The position numbers and the translations under genes were made by a program. Positions 47,504 through 60,540 of a stretch of DNA of 64,000 nucleotides are shown here, piece after piece (position 1 is the stretch's first letter; each line of letters starts with the position of its first letter). A model generated the notes under the pieces. That model searched no databases. It was not told the origin of the DNA and worked only from the letters and a program-made list of their open reading frames with translations. Source of the stretch: Sipunculus nudus (taxonomy: Eukaryota > Annelida > Sipuncula > Golfingiida > Sipunculidae); contig CM049317.1 of assembly GCA_026874595.1 (NCBI GenBank), positions 66,316,618-66,380,617 of the forward strand, written 5' to 3'.

Positions 47504-48405
47504 GCATATAGATGAAGATGAATTAAATATATCCACTATGTATGTGACTGAAGCAATGAATTTTATTGAAGTGAATGAAGATGACATATACAATCTGTAA
47601 AGATTTGATGTAATCAGTATGTGACGTCAAATGTAATACACCACAGTGGTATGCCTGCCCAGTGCTACCATAGGATAGCTTGCCCCGCATATACATTTTC
47701 ACATACCCATTCCAACCGGCAATTATAAATATTTTCCCCATCATGTTTGTCCTTTAAAAGAAGAGTATTAGCTGATGCACTAATCATGCTGGAGACAATT
47801 ACGTTGTTCACTTTATCAATGTAAGCACAATGCTGCTCTGATTTACATGAAGCGTCTCTACAAGTTAATAAAAATCTGGGTAATCTTTTTTGCGCAAATA
47901 GTAGCAACAAAGCTCCTAGAATCTATGGAGTTGTTTTGAGTGTTCCAAATGACCTTGGAGACCACTGACCCTTACATGAAATAATTTCTGGTAAGCAAGA
48001 AACAATCATTATCAATAAAAACAAAATTCGTATCTGTCAAAGGCACCTTCAGAACATTCATTCACAATGATCACACAATGATCTAACCAAGAGGTTGATA
48101 TCCAGGGTTCACTTACATACGATTGGTGTTAAGTCGATCGTCAGGAATTCTGTATTCCCTGCCTTATACAAAGGTTAGCAAGTGATTGCTCAATAAAGTA
48201 ATTTATTCTTGTATCATATTTAACTCGCCTAAAATATACAAAGAAAAAAAATAATCAGATTATTAATTATAACAGCTATTCTTCTAAGAAAACATGTTTA
48301 TTTATCAACATTATCTTTGCATTAGGAAGGAAGATATGCACATAGTATATGACAAACTTCCTGGCATCATGATTCCCACAGATGCACCATACCGAATCGT
48401 CGCTC
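47504..48405. other. Block B-only stretch, weak minus-strand coding look
   Basis: Minus frame 47910-47665 is Cys-bearing (CRDASCKSEQHC and CRLEWVCE) but short and without a family match. No splice context is established, so no gene is called. Confidence 0.3.
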
Positions 48406-49728
48406 AGACTGAGTGTGGTGACGGGAACCACACCCTAATAACGTCCCGTCAGAAGATCCACTCCGGCGTCCAACGGCAATGCACTTTTGTGTTTAAAATC
48501 GTAATGCACATGATTACGCTCAGTCAGTATGCTGTTTCGACAGCCAATGATCTCATGAAAAAAATATTTGCGATTTTGTGCAAAGCTCTTTTATCTCCTT
48601 TATTGTATACCTCGGCAATTGAATGAAACCATCTTAACCTGGGCTGTCATTTTAAGTTTTTTTTCGATTATTCCAGAAGCGGCGTAACTTTAAAAAAAAA
48701 ACACGGCCTCTTGATTCGATTTGTGTTACGTGTATTTGTGTTTTCAGTCCTACGAACTCAGCAGCAACTGAACCTAAAATGTTCCCCAGAATGAGATCCG
48801 CTTTAAGCTAGGAATTTCTCGGGCTATACCGGTCATGTCCACAGTTTCAATTCAGTGGAAGAAGACGGGTTCATTCACATGTATTTCATCTTTTGTCCAA
48901 CAGGTCTAACATAGAACGTTAGGGTCCAGACTCCAGAACTGGCCTTTGGTCACATGCTTCATACACAAGCATGGATCCTGGTAGCCCGTAAGAATAGACC
49001 CCTCGATTGCTCTTTATTGACTGGCACGATGCAGTATCCATAGATTACAATTAATAATAATTAATTGTAACACTCCGTACACAACTGTTCGATTTAACAT
49101 ATTTCCATTGATTACTGTTCAGTAAATCTATGTGTAATTAATATTTAATATATGAACAGTGAAAACTGTCCTAATCACTGCACTGTTTTGCCACCAGGAA
49201 TTGAATATATATACATTATATTACACAGACCTGATGCATTTTACAGGACTGTCGACAAATGCAAGATGTCTACCGGGCTGTTTATGTTACAGTTCTTTTT
49301 GGACAAATACATAAATCATTGATGTTACACTTACAGGTGTTCCATTCTTTCCTGAGGGGTAATTCTTAATTTCAGGCTTTTCCACATACAGGACAATGTA
49401 AATATTGGTACGTTACAACAATAGGAAATGTTTTATCTAATTTCCTTTCAAAGAGTTACAGATCATTTCGTGCTATCATCCTGATTAACCCTTTGGTGGG
49501 ATGGCGACGCAACAGACTTAGAAAACTGTTGTGTCACTGTCGGCGGCTAGGATTCTGGGTGTTATTTATCATGTCCGTTGTGTCTGCGACGCGCTTGTTT
49601 GGCCCCTTTTTAATCCTATTTCGCTTCCTAAAGTGTCCGTAGCATATGATACATTTAAATATTGGCCTTAACAATTTCATCATCATTGTAGAAACCTAAG
49701 GTCACCTTTACCAACAAATCAAATGGAA

Positions 49729-49838
49729 TCATATCAATTTTATTTTGTAAGTAACATAGCATTTGGAGACAGTTATTGTGACACCGACTGCTGTTATCCA
49801 CTTATGACTGACGGCTCCATTGGCGTGTCTCTTAGGAG
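49729..49838 (-). pseudogene. Block B counterpart of the 59-residue ORF (C-terminal part)
   Basis: Same minus-strand frame as 22345-22460, stop at 49729-49731, with TAVGV where A has TAAAAGV. The start and first ~20 codons of A are outside the duplicated block. The plus strand of this stretch is also open and ends at a donor (AAAG|GTAACT, 49863), so the coding strand is undecided. Confidence 0.3.
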
Positions 49839-52249
49839 TATCGGAAACAGCAATGCAATTAAAGGTAACTTATGCCTAATATCTGGATGGGCGGGGTGGG
49901 GGGTGAGGTCAGGGTTGTCACGTTATTCTACATTTGTGACAGCAGTGTTGCACCACTAACAAGTTAATCAGGCAAGGCTGTGGGGACCAGGCATGGCTGG
50001 TATGGAGGTTCAAAATGCAAATACATTAGAGCCTCAGAAAAACTTCAATAACTAGAAACATTTTTAAGCTTTCACTTTCAAATATCAGAATTCAACAGAT
50101 TTAATCTATATATACCGACTGTGAAAAGTAAATCAAATGTTTTTACAGGAACAAATGCCATGGTCAAACTTGAGCAACATTTAAGGTACTACATGTAGTT
50201 TTATATTTTTACCAATATTTAAATAAATTTAACAGATCTTTACCTACTTTTTGGTATACAATTAAATTTTGATTAATTAAAGTAGTATTACCGGAAAAAG
50301 TCCCTAACTTTAACGCTTTTTCTCTTAAGTATCAAAATATCTTTCCTGTTTTTTACAAAGTTTATTTTGTTTTGGCAGATTTCTTTTTTAAATTATATAA
50401 TACAGACTTAATTTCTGGCAGGTACATAGGAACTATATAGAGAAAAATTTATGGTAAATATGAAGAAAACCAGACGAGTGGTTTTGATATTAGGTTGTCC
50501 TGAAGTGTGAAAATAGATTTTTTTTACAAGGGACCCATGGGTCACTGTGCTTAGCTGAAGTTGACCTTGAAGGCAAAAATCTAAAATAATATCAAAAGGA
50601 TATAAAGTCTAAGAGGAAAAGTTAATATAGGCCATTACTTGTTGACATGATTGGTTTGTTTTGATGTGTAAGAAATTGTTACAAGTAATATTTTGTGACC
50701 AAAACATACATTTCCTAATGTTAAAATTGAAGTATGTGATCAATATGTGAACATAAGATGAATATTATAACCATGATCATTGGTTTACTTTTTGATAAAT
50801 TGTTTGCAGTCTAGTAGTTAACACATTTGTTAAATTTGATCTATTTTTAACAACATATATTATTAGATATATGTATTTTTTTATTTAATAAAATCTATAC
50901 AGTTGAAATATAACTGATGTCCCCAGTGCACAGTTGCAAGGACTTGGGGTGGGGGTGGGGGGCGGGGGGGGGGGGGGGAATGATTGGAGGTACAACATCT
51001 CTTAATTATTATAGTGTATATACATAGGATTTTCACTTCAACTATGCTTACAGGATAAAGAAGTTCATTCACAATTACTTAATATTTAATAAAGGAAAAA
51101 CAGACTGGTAGACAAACAAAGCTGATAAAATATGAAGATTCAATAATTTCTTATATCTTATTACATCAAATTGTTTTAAAGTTTAACATCTGTAATATTA
51201 AACAACTGAATATATCAGTTGCTTTCAAGTTTCAGACCCAAATAGCTTTAATCAATCCACATACAGTATATGAAAGTTATTGCAACAGTCCTAATAGGTA
51301 TAATTTCATAATTAATATATTCTTAATGATAATGGAGAGATGCTGGACTTACAGAGCTGATCACTTTATGTTCCATTTCCTGAGGCAAGAATATGTTTTA
51401 ATTTAAGTTTAATTTTTTTCTTATCCAATTATTTTGTATACAGTCCACGCCCTCCCACCCGGCATACATATAAACATACCTTTGTTCGTGTACATCGTGG
51501 AATGTGAGTACCCTAAATATCTTCCCCAGGAAATAATATGTTTGATTTTATTGACCTCGAGAAATTGATGCACTACTTAGAGGTCACATTGTGCATTAAA
51601 AGTGTAGTTCATGTCCTACTGAGAACACAGAATGATTGATAAAACATGCTAAGCATATTTGAATGGTAATTATATGTAAATTGAACATAAATGTCACCGA
51701 CATGTGTACATACATTCCTCACCCAGTCGATTCCACGGCAAGACGTGATCTGATTTACATCTTAAAGACGAACATAAGAACGATGAATTAAATGTAGCAC
51801 ATATAAATAGTTTACATTACTGTTCAAGCCAGGGTTTTATCTATTTTAAAAAGCCATTTGTTTCTTGATACAAAAATACAAAATGCATTGCATATAGATA
51901 ACCGTATCGACTTGGTCAATCGATATTTATCGATATATGAATATATTGATAGAGCCCTATATTTTAATGTGTAATACATAAAAATTGTTGCCTGAAACCT
52001 TTGATTTGATGCAATAAGGAAAGAACATATGCCCCGGAGTTATATGAAAGGATGCATTTGACCAACAAAAAGGCCTACAGGCCTGATGCGAACCTGTGCA
52101 GTGGCATATACACCAAGTATAATGCTTCAGTGCTGGACCATTACTTTTCAAAGACATGTGTCATGTGTACATAAACAATGCAAATTATACATTTTGAACA
52201 AAAAACAATTATACAAACTTCACTGCTGAAACACTGGCATCATGGGTGC
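49839..52249. other. Single-copy AT-rich stretch between blocks B and C
   Basis: No gene established. Two plus-strand pieces could splice in phase: a frame ending at the donor AAAG|GTAACT (49863), and a 35 bp piece 50151-50185 with acceptor TTTTTACAG|GAACAAA and donor TTAAG|GTACTA. This is too little to name a gene. Confidence 0.3.
50944..50980 (+). repeat. G-rich tract with quadruplex potential
   Basis: 'ggggtgggggtggggggcgg' continuing into a long G-run: more than four G-tracts of three or more within 37 bases. Confidence 0.85.
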
Positions 52250-52900
52250 ACGTAACACAAGATGATTTAAGTGGCGCCACCAGTCTTGTATACAACAAAG
52301 CTATATAGATGTATACATATGTCCAATTACAGGCTTATATATCAAATCCCTCCTGAGAAATAAGCAGGAACATACATTGTGCAAAAATTATTGTATGTGG
52401 CACCATCAGTTTTGATTACGACAAAGCTATCCGATATGTATAAATATGCACAAATTCAGGCTGATATATCAAAACCATCCTGAGATATAAGCATTCACGA
52501 ACATTGTGATAATATCATTGTAGGAGGCGACACCAATCTTGTGAACGAGAAATTCATCACAGATGCATGGACAGGCCAATACATCAAGCTTCTCTTGAGT
52601 CAGGTGCACTGGGCTAATCAGGCTTAGCCGAGAATGGCAGTTGCTCCAAGTGAACTGGAACAAATTGCTAGCTCCAGCGACTTCGCGGAGTGAACTCTTG
52701 ACCTGCACCTGGCTGCACTGAGTGAACTTTTGACATGTACCTGGTTGCACCGAATGAACTCTTGAACTGTTGCATAGTCTGACATAGTTTGCAGTCTGCC
52801 AAAGCTATAAATAGGTCCAGACTCACCTTTGGCTTTTTGCCAAATCTGAAATACTGTCTTTGCCTGTTGGTAAATATGTTTACTCATACTGAAAGACTTT
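52250..52900 (-). repeat. Palindrome-bearing units and 'ttcactcagtgcag' repeats, inverted
   Basis: Inverted relatives of A 5640-6300: 'gtggcgccaccagtcttgta' at 52271, 'gtggcaccatcagt', 'ggcgacaccaatcttg', then the 'tgaactcttgac..cacctggctgcactgagtgaac' repeats at 52660-52760. Confidence 0.7.
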
Positions 52901-53099
52901 GGGTACAATACCTTTTTTCTAGCTGACCTATCGGCCCTACTTAAAATGGAATCACAAGATTTTATAATAAGTGGGCCCTGTGGCCGGGACATTTGACCCC
53001 ATGACATCAAAATTGATAGGGGTCTTATCCATGGATGGTTGAGCCATATGTGTTTAACAGAAATGGTTCCAGAGACGAGCTCTCTCAAGTTTGTTCAAA

Positions 53100-53885
53100 T
53101 AGTATGGGTTTGATGTATTTTTACCGACTCGCATAGACGAGTCCACTTTAACCACTCCTGAGATGTGAGAAATTTTCACCAAAAGCCAACGCATGGATCA
53201 ATGCCACTCAAGAAAGGTTACAGATGGCGCCACCAGTCTTTAGTACCAGATGGATCCAAGATCTATGGACATGCACAATTTCTCACCAATAGCACAAACC
53301 ACTCCTGAGAAGAAGGCATTAATGTCTTCTATAAAACGGGAAGGTAGGTGGCGCCACCCGTGTGATCTACGACATAACTCTCCAATATTGATTGGCATTC
53401 CAAATTTCAGACCAATACTTTGAACCATTCACGAGATATGAGCATTTTTTACCCAAACCAAACGTACAGATGGAGTCCACTCGAAAACGATTGCAGATGA
53501 TGCCACCAGTCTTAAGTGGAAGATGTAGGTATCCAAGATGGATGGACATAATTCAGACCGAAACATTGAACTATTCCTGAGTCATGAGCAATATTCACAA
53601 AAAGGAAACCGTACGGATGGAAGTCATTGGACTTTGTTAGGTAAAACGACATAGGTGACCAAATAACTGTGCAAGGTTTCGGAAAGAACGGTCGAAGGGC
53701 TCAGAGGAATACTCCGTAAACGAACGCGGCGGAGGCGGCAAAGTGGTGGCGGACTCCGGTAAAAATCACAGTATCTGCAAAACTTTGTTTTGGTGGATAC
53801 AATTAGCAAAATGTAAGTCGAATACAGTGATATATGTCCCCAGTTCTCACCAACTGCGCCCAAGCAAAAATACAGTCATCTGATA
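53100..53885 (-). repeat. Header plus palindrome array, inverted block C copy
   Basis: Reverse complement of A 17840-18500: cores at about 53226 (gatggcgccaccagtc), 53348 (ggtggcgccacccg) and 53498 (gatgatgccaccagtc), spacing ~122 and ~150, then the GCGGAGGCGGC header at 53727. Confidence 0.78.
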
Positions 53886-54166
53886 GAAAACCACCAGATG
53901 CTCATAACGTGCAAGTTCATAATAAATCAGTATTTCTTTTATAACAGATAGACACATCCCCTGAGTAACTTAAATATACACAATGCTCTTTTTACGTGCA
54001 AATTGCATTCATGCAAAACCGATGACACGCTTGGGTCACATATAATCATGTATTTTCAATGACCTATAAAACACCCGTACGGCAACACGCTCAATCATTG
54101 CAATGTGAGATCGCCTCCTGTGTAATCAGCGCCAGCCAGCGACAGTTGGTTTATATATCCACCACG

Positions 54167-54353
54167 ATGGAAGCGGTGGATGTTGATCATGAATACTTCA
54201 GCAGAATTATCAAGATTTTTCAGGGGAAGGACACACACACAGAAATTATTAGGGAATGGCTGAAAGAGAACATCATGGGGCTTGTCGATCAGTGTGTCAG
54301 AGAAAACGAAGCACCAGGGCCTCTGAAGGTCCTATCTCTTGGATGTGGCACAG
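54167..54353 (+). CDS. HNMT-like gene, copy C, exon 1 (start codon)
   Basis: Exon 1 of the inverted copy, 187 bp, open, ATG in the same context as A (CCACGATGG) and donor CACAG|GTAATT. It differs from A at several residues (for example H5D, P8H, Y11F, N24H, R62T), more than expected for the A/B pair, so C is the older branch. The SAM loop is VLSLGCGTG. Its exon 2 is 7.7 kb away because intron 1 holds the 4.7 kb insertion (57050-61770) with other mobile DNA. Confidence 0.9.
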
Positions 54354-56456
54354 GTAATTATACACTCAACATCAGCCACTTCAACCTGGCCGAGACAAGG
54401 TAAAAACTGACAGGTCTGTGGGGCACACACTAGGAGCGGATACGACCAATATTTTCGGCCTAGACACCTCCTTCTCAGGAACTGGGGATCGTTAAATAGG
54501 TTTTGTTACCAGTTCTCCTGGGATGAACCCCTCCTTTTCCTTAATTCTGGACCCGCCCCTGTACACGCTCTGGTGCACATGCAAAGGCCCGGTCGCTGAA
54601 ATGTTGTTTGGTCATTTACCTTGGACTGGACTCACCAAGGGCTAAAAAGTGGGATTAACTCCACGACCCCCTGTTACTAGGCATATTCTATGAAGCCTAT
54701 AACCAGCAGTACACTAAAAAGGGAAGAGTGTTGGGAATATGGAGTGCCAGGCAGCTCTCATGCACTCTTTTTCTGTTCTCGTGTCGCAGGACAGCACGAC
54801 ATTTAATTGGTAGCAACCTCCACGCAGGGGCAACATGTATTGCATTCATCACACAATGACCTACCAGTGAATGTAAAGGATAGATCTCCTGCCTATTCTC
54901 ATGCACACAGCACTCTTTTAAACTAAAATCGAGCCATTTCGCCTGGGAATTGTAAATTATAATAACTAAGTAAATGAAGCAAATACTAGCAAGGAGCATG
55001 TATTGACAACACTAATGCCATATATATTTTTTTAAATCATATTTATTCAGAAAACGTATACATGCATAACGTTTACATACATGGAACACATACAATTACA
55101 TACGTCAGAACATGCACTCACAATACAACGTCCAAAACAGTATATGCAGCTATTCTCATTACCTGATACAATCTTACGCATCTTTTTTTGAAATTTTGAA
55201 GATGTATATGAATATGCAATGTGATTATCGAGTCATACTTGCTATTGCTAGTTAAACATGCCTTGAGATCACTTAACGCAGACGAAGGGACGAGGCTTAA
55301 GCTGCGTTTACCCGGGCGAAGTATGCGTTATGCGAAAAAGAGATAATTGAAAGGGCGTATAGGCTGTTGGGTTGGGTTATAGCTTTCGACCTTCACCCCT
55401 ATGCATGGCTCAAAGGACTCAAAATGTGCGAATACCAGTTATAGGCTGGACCAAATTTGTAAAAATAGTATTTTCGCACATACGTGATCACGTGACGTGA
55501 ATGTTTTCGGTTCATGTGTAGAAGATTGTATATATGTAGTTTTATTTAACTAGCAAGCAGCTGTCATAAGCTTACACATGCGTATTTTTTTAGATACATA
55601 CATTTCGTCGTCTGCATTTGTAATCTATAATTCAGAGTTTCATAGTCAAGAAAACTTTTTTTCTTTCTTAAATATTGCGCCAAACTATTTTATTTTATCC
55701 CTATCCTATTTATAGTTTGTTTTATATTTCCTGGCTATTAAACCTCGTAAAAATAAGCGTTTAATCGTTTATATATGGGAAAGAGTATTAGTGTTTCAAA
55801 ATATTTTTTTATATATTAAATTCAGTGAAACGATAGTTATTATCAATCATCGCAAGAAAAAAGAAATCACCAGTTATCATGATTCATTAGAAATCGTTTT
55901 TATTCACTTCAGATAGTGGAAGATTCAAAACAGTTGTGAGAAGACAAAGTCAATATGCATTAAATACATTTACTTTTAAATAATATGGAAAAAGTCTTAT
56001 TTAATCTTTCTCCACATATATTTATACGCTTCCGGCGACAGAGTGATAGCTCATATCTAGAACAGAAAAAGAACCCATGCAAAGTTGTTATCTTTAATAA
56101 TTGAAATAAAACTGCTTCCTGCTTTAGTGTTATCTCACTCTCCCACATCCTCGGCCATTCAGAGATTCATGGAGAAATTACGTCTCCCGTCCATTTACAA
56201 ATGTTTTATATTGCGTGGCGTCTTTTCACGTCTATATTTAAAAGAAAATAGATGAATAACAGTTCGAATATTATAAATCCTGTTGAAGGAATTTGGGTAT
56301 TTTTAAATTACGCCTAGAATCCATGAAAAAGGAAAATGAATAAAAATGTATATTTCCCAAATAGAAATACCCGATAATCATAATATGAATTTTATGACTT
56401 TGAGTCTGCATTTACATTTCGTCTAATTATTTCCCCATGTTTATCCACTTCAAAAT

Positions 56457-56525
<69 letters not shown>

Positions 56526-57049
56526 TCTTAAAAGCTGTGCCCATTTTAAACAAAATGTAACAAAATTCTGGGTCTCAGTCCCTCAAGTCAGCGAGGCTCC
56601 CAGTGAGGTATTCAGGTGCGCCCATAAAGGATTGTTCTTCTCTGTTCCAACTTAACTCGCTGATATGCCTCTGGTATAAAGGTCCGTAAATGTTTAAAAA
56701 TGCTTATCAAAGTTTAATTTTAGTTGCTATCAAAATCATGAAACACATGCTTATTCGAGTTAAAATGATGTAATCCTGCATCTTGTTGTTAGGTAGTTAA
56801 TAGACAGTAAACGTAGATGCGACCTCTTGCATATTCTTTGGCTTATATTAAAGAAATTCAACATGCTCACAGTATTGCTATCGGACATAATATATAACAG
56901 GGCCTAATAATATTGAGTCCGATTAAATCGGCCAGATGCTCACTGTTTTACACAGCGCTTGCGCAAGACAGCATGTGTCTTCCAGTAGCATGTCATATGA
57001 TTATTAAAACAAGGATGAATTTTTCACAGGTTGCCGTATTTACCGCGTA
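54354..57049 (+). other. HNMT copy C intron 1, homologous part
   Basis: Inverted counterpart of A 17341-13390; no second gene. It includes a stretch without counterpart near 55020-55180. Confidence 0.6.
56461..56522. repeat. (TA)n microsatellite, expanded
   Basis: 31 TA units, orthologous position to 13871-13906 in A, where there are about 18. Confidence 0.95.
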
Positions 57050-57449
57050 AAATGGTCACGAGCTCAGTGTATAGAACGCTGTCAGCTGTCTTGCACACTG
57101 ACATACACGGCGACTCGCACCTGGCACCTCAAATACAAGACACCCAGTCATATTAGACCAATAATTTTATACCAAGTTTCAATTCTGTGTCATTGTTGCC
57201 TTATTATTTCAATTTGCTTAACAGAATTAAATTTTTTTAACGTTTAAAGGACATGAAAAGCGTAAATAAAACTGCAATTTGACCATATTATACCGTAAAT
57301 GTTTTTTTTTTTAACTGTTGGCTCTGTGTGTTGTCGTTACTACCGGTCTAAAGTAATTAAAACCGCGTTTAATAAGAGCTCTAAGATGTTTGGTTTCACC
57401 CTGCCCGCGTTCGGCAATGATCGGTTCCGTGCCTCATGAATATTCGGAA

Positions 57450-57457
57450 TGACGTCA
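57450..57457. promoter_or_regulatory. Full CRE palindrome TGACGTCA
   Basis: TGACGTCA (in 'ggaatgacgtcagctc') lies 102 bases upstream of the THAP-type ATG. CREB/ATF-type proteins bind this site; use here is inferred. Confidence 0.5.
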
Positions 57458-57558
57458 GCTCAGGAACGGCAGTCAGTCATATCAAAGCCACATGTGTGAA
57501 TTCACGACAATAGGTGTATCGTTTTCTGTATGGCACTCGATCATTAAAAGTTAATATA

Positions 57559-57735
57559 ATGCCAAATCGTTGGGTAGCGGGTGGCTGCAGTAAACACAAA
57601 CCGTGATGGTGTGAGTTTACACAGGTTTCCTTTGAGCCTGTCAGAAAGTTTGAAGAAATGGGTCAACTTTGTTCGCATGAAGCAAGCAAACTGGCAGGGG
57701 GCATAAGCTCATCCCGTTTTGTGTGCAACCTTCAC
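57559..57735 (+). pseudogene. THAP-domain exon, frameshifted
   Basis: The ATG begins MPNRWVAGGCSKHK. After a +1 slip the text continues DGVSLHRFPLSLSESLKKW, then VRMKQANW. After another one-base slip it continues with SSRFVCNLH. This is the THAP zinc-finger layout: N-terminal MP, the GC pair, VSLHRFP, Trp, and the late CxxH. The first zinc cysteine is tryptophan here. In-frame TGA (57604) and TAA stops confirm damage. THAP domains occur in host regulators and in P-element-type transposases; no transposase body was seen nearby. Confidence 0.72.
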
Positions 57736-58938
57736 AGTACGTTAAAATTGAGCCATTGTGAGCGTATTATCACACAGGCAACATCAACTTTATGTTAGAA
57801 TGAAGAATTAATTACTTTCTTAATGAAATTCGGATAGTTAATTTATTGCCAATTTTAAAGCAATCCAATGTTTTCCACTGCTTGTTATAGTTGTATTGAG
57901 TCGCGTACTTAACACGCAAATACGCCTCTATAAGATCCTCCAAGCATGCCCTAAAAACAATTAAAATTGAACCTCCTGGTACAAATTATTTAAAAATATA
58001 TATTAAGATCTGGCTGCCAGATATATTTTTTGGAAAATTACTTATTTTGTGTATTTAAAAATCTAGTTATATTATAAAAATAGCTTCGATATGTAGGCCT
58101 ACCGGTGATGTACATAGTGGTTTTTGCCGATTTTAAGCAATCCACTATTTTTTTTTTCATTGCTTGTAAGTTGTAGTCGCGTACTAAAATCGGAGTACGC
58201 CTCTAGCTAACTTTAAATAGGTTTGCCTTCTTTCCAAGAACAGTGAAAGGAAATCCCCAGGCACTTATATTAACATATGGGTTTTATATAGAAATCATTT
58301 GTGGCATAATTAAACGAAGAAATATCTTGATATATTTCATTTTGAAGTGTGCCCATAAAATAATGTAAGTATGACTATACCCAAAATTGACAAAGCATTT
58401 TTTTTAAAACGTGTCTTCGTGGACAATTCTGCCTGAATAGTAGTATTACTTCACTGCATTTATACAATTTCCGCTAATTTGACTTAAGAATCAAACGTTT
58501 ACAGCAAACAGAGAACAACAACTGATGCACAAAGGTCTTTCTGAAATTCTTTCTTAGAGGGAATTTTATGTATAATATTTAAAAACACGGTTATTTACTA
58601 GACTTCTTTGTAATGAAACAAAACAAAGAGAAATTATTTGCGTATTTTCCCTATTTATGCTTCGTGACCGTTCGGCTATATTAAACAAGGCTGCCATCGC
58701 GGCCGATCAAAAGATATGGGGTTTTAAACAAACTTCAATTATACTTCTTTTGCAATCAAAATCTAAATGAGAAATACGAACAAAGTGGATATGAGACTAA
58801 AAGAAATTTCAAATGTATTTCTTTATTAGACGATCTCAGATCTTTTTCTAATCACGTACGACCATCATGCATTTCGATGGGGAATCCCCCCAGTAATGGC
58901 TAATGCGGTGGGCTTCTGACTGATGAAGAAAAATCTTG

Positions 58939-59484
58939 CTAAAACGGCCTAAATGGCTTAAACTGCAAGTATAAAATGGCTTTCCGTCTCGAAACACTGT
59001 TGTTCACTTGATCGGGTTGGGCTCTCTTGAGCTCCGGTGCTGGGATCGGTGGAGGGAATGTGCGTTGCTTCTGCCTTTGTGGCTGTGGGTGCTGTGTTTT
59101 TCCTACAAAGGCACTGGTGCGGGATGTATTGTGGTGGTCTCTCGCGGCTTTTTGCTTGGCTTGGTGTGGCATCGCATCTGTTGGCTCCGAGAGCATGCTT
59201 AAAGAGCGCGCATGGCTGAGGTTTTTACAACAGCAATCTGTAGCTGCTCAATAAGCGAAAACTTCTTCAGTAAGTCAGTCAGCGGTGGGCTTCGCGTGTT
59301 CCGCCGTTCAGTGCTTAATTTGACACCCGTAGTTTTATATAATCTGCTTTATATATTGATATTACACGTAAAGGTAGAAATTGTTATATATTTCGAAGAT
59401 CCTTTCAAAATTGTGACAATTTTACCTAAACATCGTTTTTTACCATATTTTATCATTACTTGTCATTCTTATTCCAGTGCCTGA
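58939..59484. other. GC-richer stretch with overlapping open frames
   Basis: Three plus-strand and one minus-strand frames of 60-90 codons overlap at 58939-59254. The minus frame (Pro/Gln/Lys-rich) and the Cys/Trp-rich plus frames look like composition effects. No family recognised. Confidence 0.3.
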
Positions 59485-59997
59485 GAAATAATTTATGATA
59501 TTTTACGCTATCTTCACAGTAAAAAAATAAGAAAACTTCGCCCGCCCGCATTATATTCCGAAAAAAGTGACTGAGAAACATATAATTATTTTTTAGGCCT
59601 TATAGGTGTTGTTGGTACCGGTCCACTTTTGCCACGGATCTACTCTGTGGACCACACCTGACCTGCACACCTTTGCTCATTTACTGATGATAATGATGCT
59701 AAGGATGTGTTAAGAGGGGAAATTTTCCATATTTTCCCATAAATCCTGAGACTTTTAACATAATATTTTGAAGGGGCTATCAAAGCATCAACTATCAGAA
59801 ACTGCCCGTGATGTATCCAAAAGAAGAACTTAAAGCGCCATCTGTTGTATTTGGAAAGAAACTAAACTGGTCTTCCAGTGCATCATAATGAACAGGTGAT
59901 TGATTGAATGATATACTTTAATTCCTCCAATACTGAAGATACATCACGTTGTTTTATGTGGAACAGATGGTGAATTAATATTTCGAAACGCAAAGTA

Positions 59998-60436
59998 ATT
60001 TAACAAATATATACATACATATGCATATACTAATGTATACACACGTACACATATCTAATGCACCAAACACATAAACATATACATCACGTAGATGTAAACA
60101 TATACACCAATACATGCAGAGATACAAACACGTGGAAAAAACATTCTTTCGCATATACTTATGACACATACATGAACATACATTTACATACCCAAATAAA
60201 TATGCAGATACATAAATGTACATACACATATGTACTAACACAAGCATGCGTCCACATATATATCCCTGTTTATAATGTGTCCCAGAAGAAGTTGACAATA
60301 ATAAACCAGAAATGCATGCACATGCATTTGCACATACATATAAATATATATATACGTACATACGCGTAGACACCCATACAACATATACACACATACAAAC
60401 ACACATATACATATAATGAAATACATAAAATATACC

Positions 60437-60499
<63 letters not shown>

Positions 60500-60540
60500 G
60501 TACATACGTACATACATTTACATACATATAAACATTGTTA
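59998..60540. repeat. TA/CATA-rich microsatellite tract with (TA)n core
   Basis: Degenerate 'acatacata/tatgtgtat' repeats, with an uninterrupted TA run at 60441-60498. Long open frames on both strands consist of Tyr/Val/Cys/Met or His/Thr repeats from this text and are not genes. Confidence 0.9.

Larger units (their letters stand above)
33497..49838 (+). repeat. Segmental duplication, block B (direct copy of A)
   Basis: Direct copy of block A, starting at the equivalent of base 1 and ending with 'gtctcttaggag' at 49838. Relative to A it lacks the LINE endonuclease part and the large satellite array. It has its own unique pieces at about 36510-37000 (with a CAGA microsatellite) and 46760-48405 (with an hAT-type MITE). 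Its HNMT-like copy is damaged in exon 1. A and B could be a true tandem duplication or two divergent haplotypes joined by an assembler; the single-copy 11 kb between them slightly favours a real duplication. Confidence 0.93.
52250..57050 (-). repeat. Inverted copy of the duplicated block, block C part 1
   Basis: Read on the minus strand, this matches pieces of block A. 52250-52900 corresponds to about 5600-6320, 53100-53900 to about 17820-18500, and 53900-57050 to about 17800-13390, including HNMT exon 1 and the TA microsatellite. It is more diverged from A and B than they are from each other. B and C therefore form a head-to-head inverted pair with their HNMT starts about 10.5 kb apart. Homology stops near 57050, where the insertion begins. 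Confidence 0.88.

Noticed and set aside
48294-48626. 110-codon plus-strand frame in block B
   Set aside because: The A homologue (20560-20800) is interrupted and starts differently; no family recognised.
54145-54160. TTTATATA just before the HNMT start codon as a TATA box
   Set aside because: It is only about 10 bases from the ATG in all three copies, too close to serve as the TATA box of that transcript.
59975-60517. Long minus-strand open frame of 180 codons
   Set aside because: It is a translation of the TA/CATA microsatellite tract (Tyr, Val, Cys, Met and Ile repeats), with no domain and no splice context.
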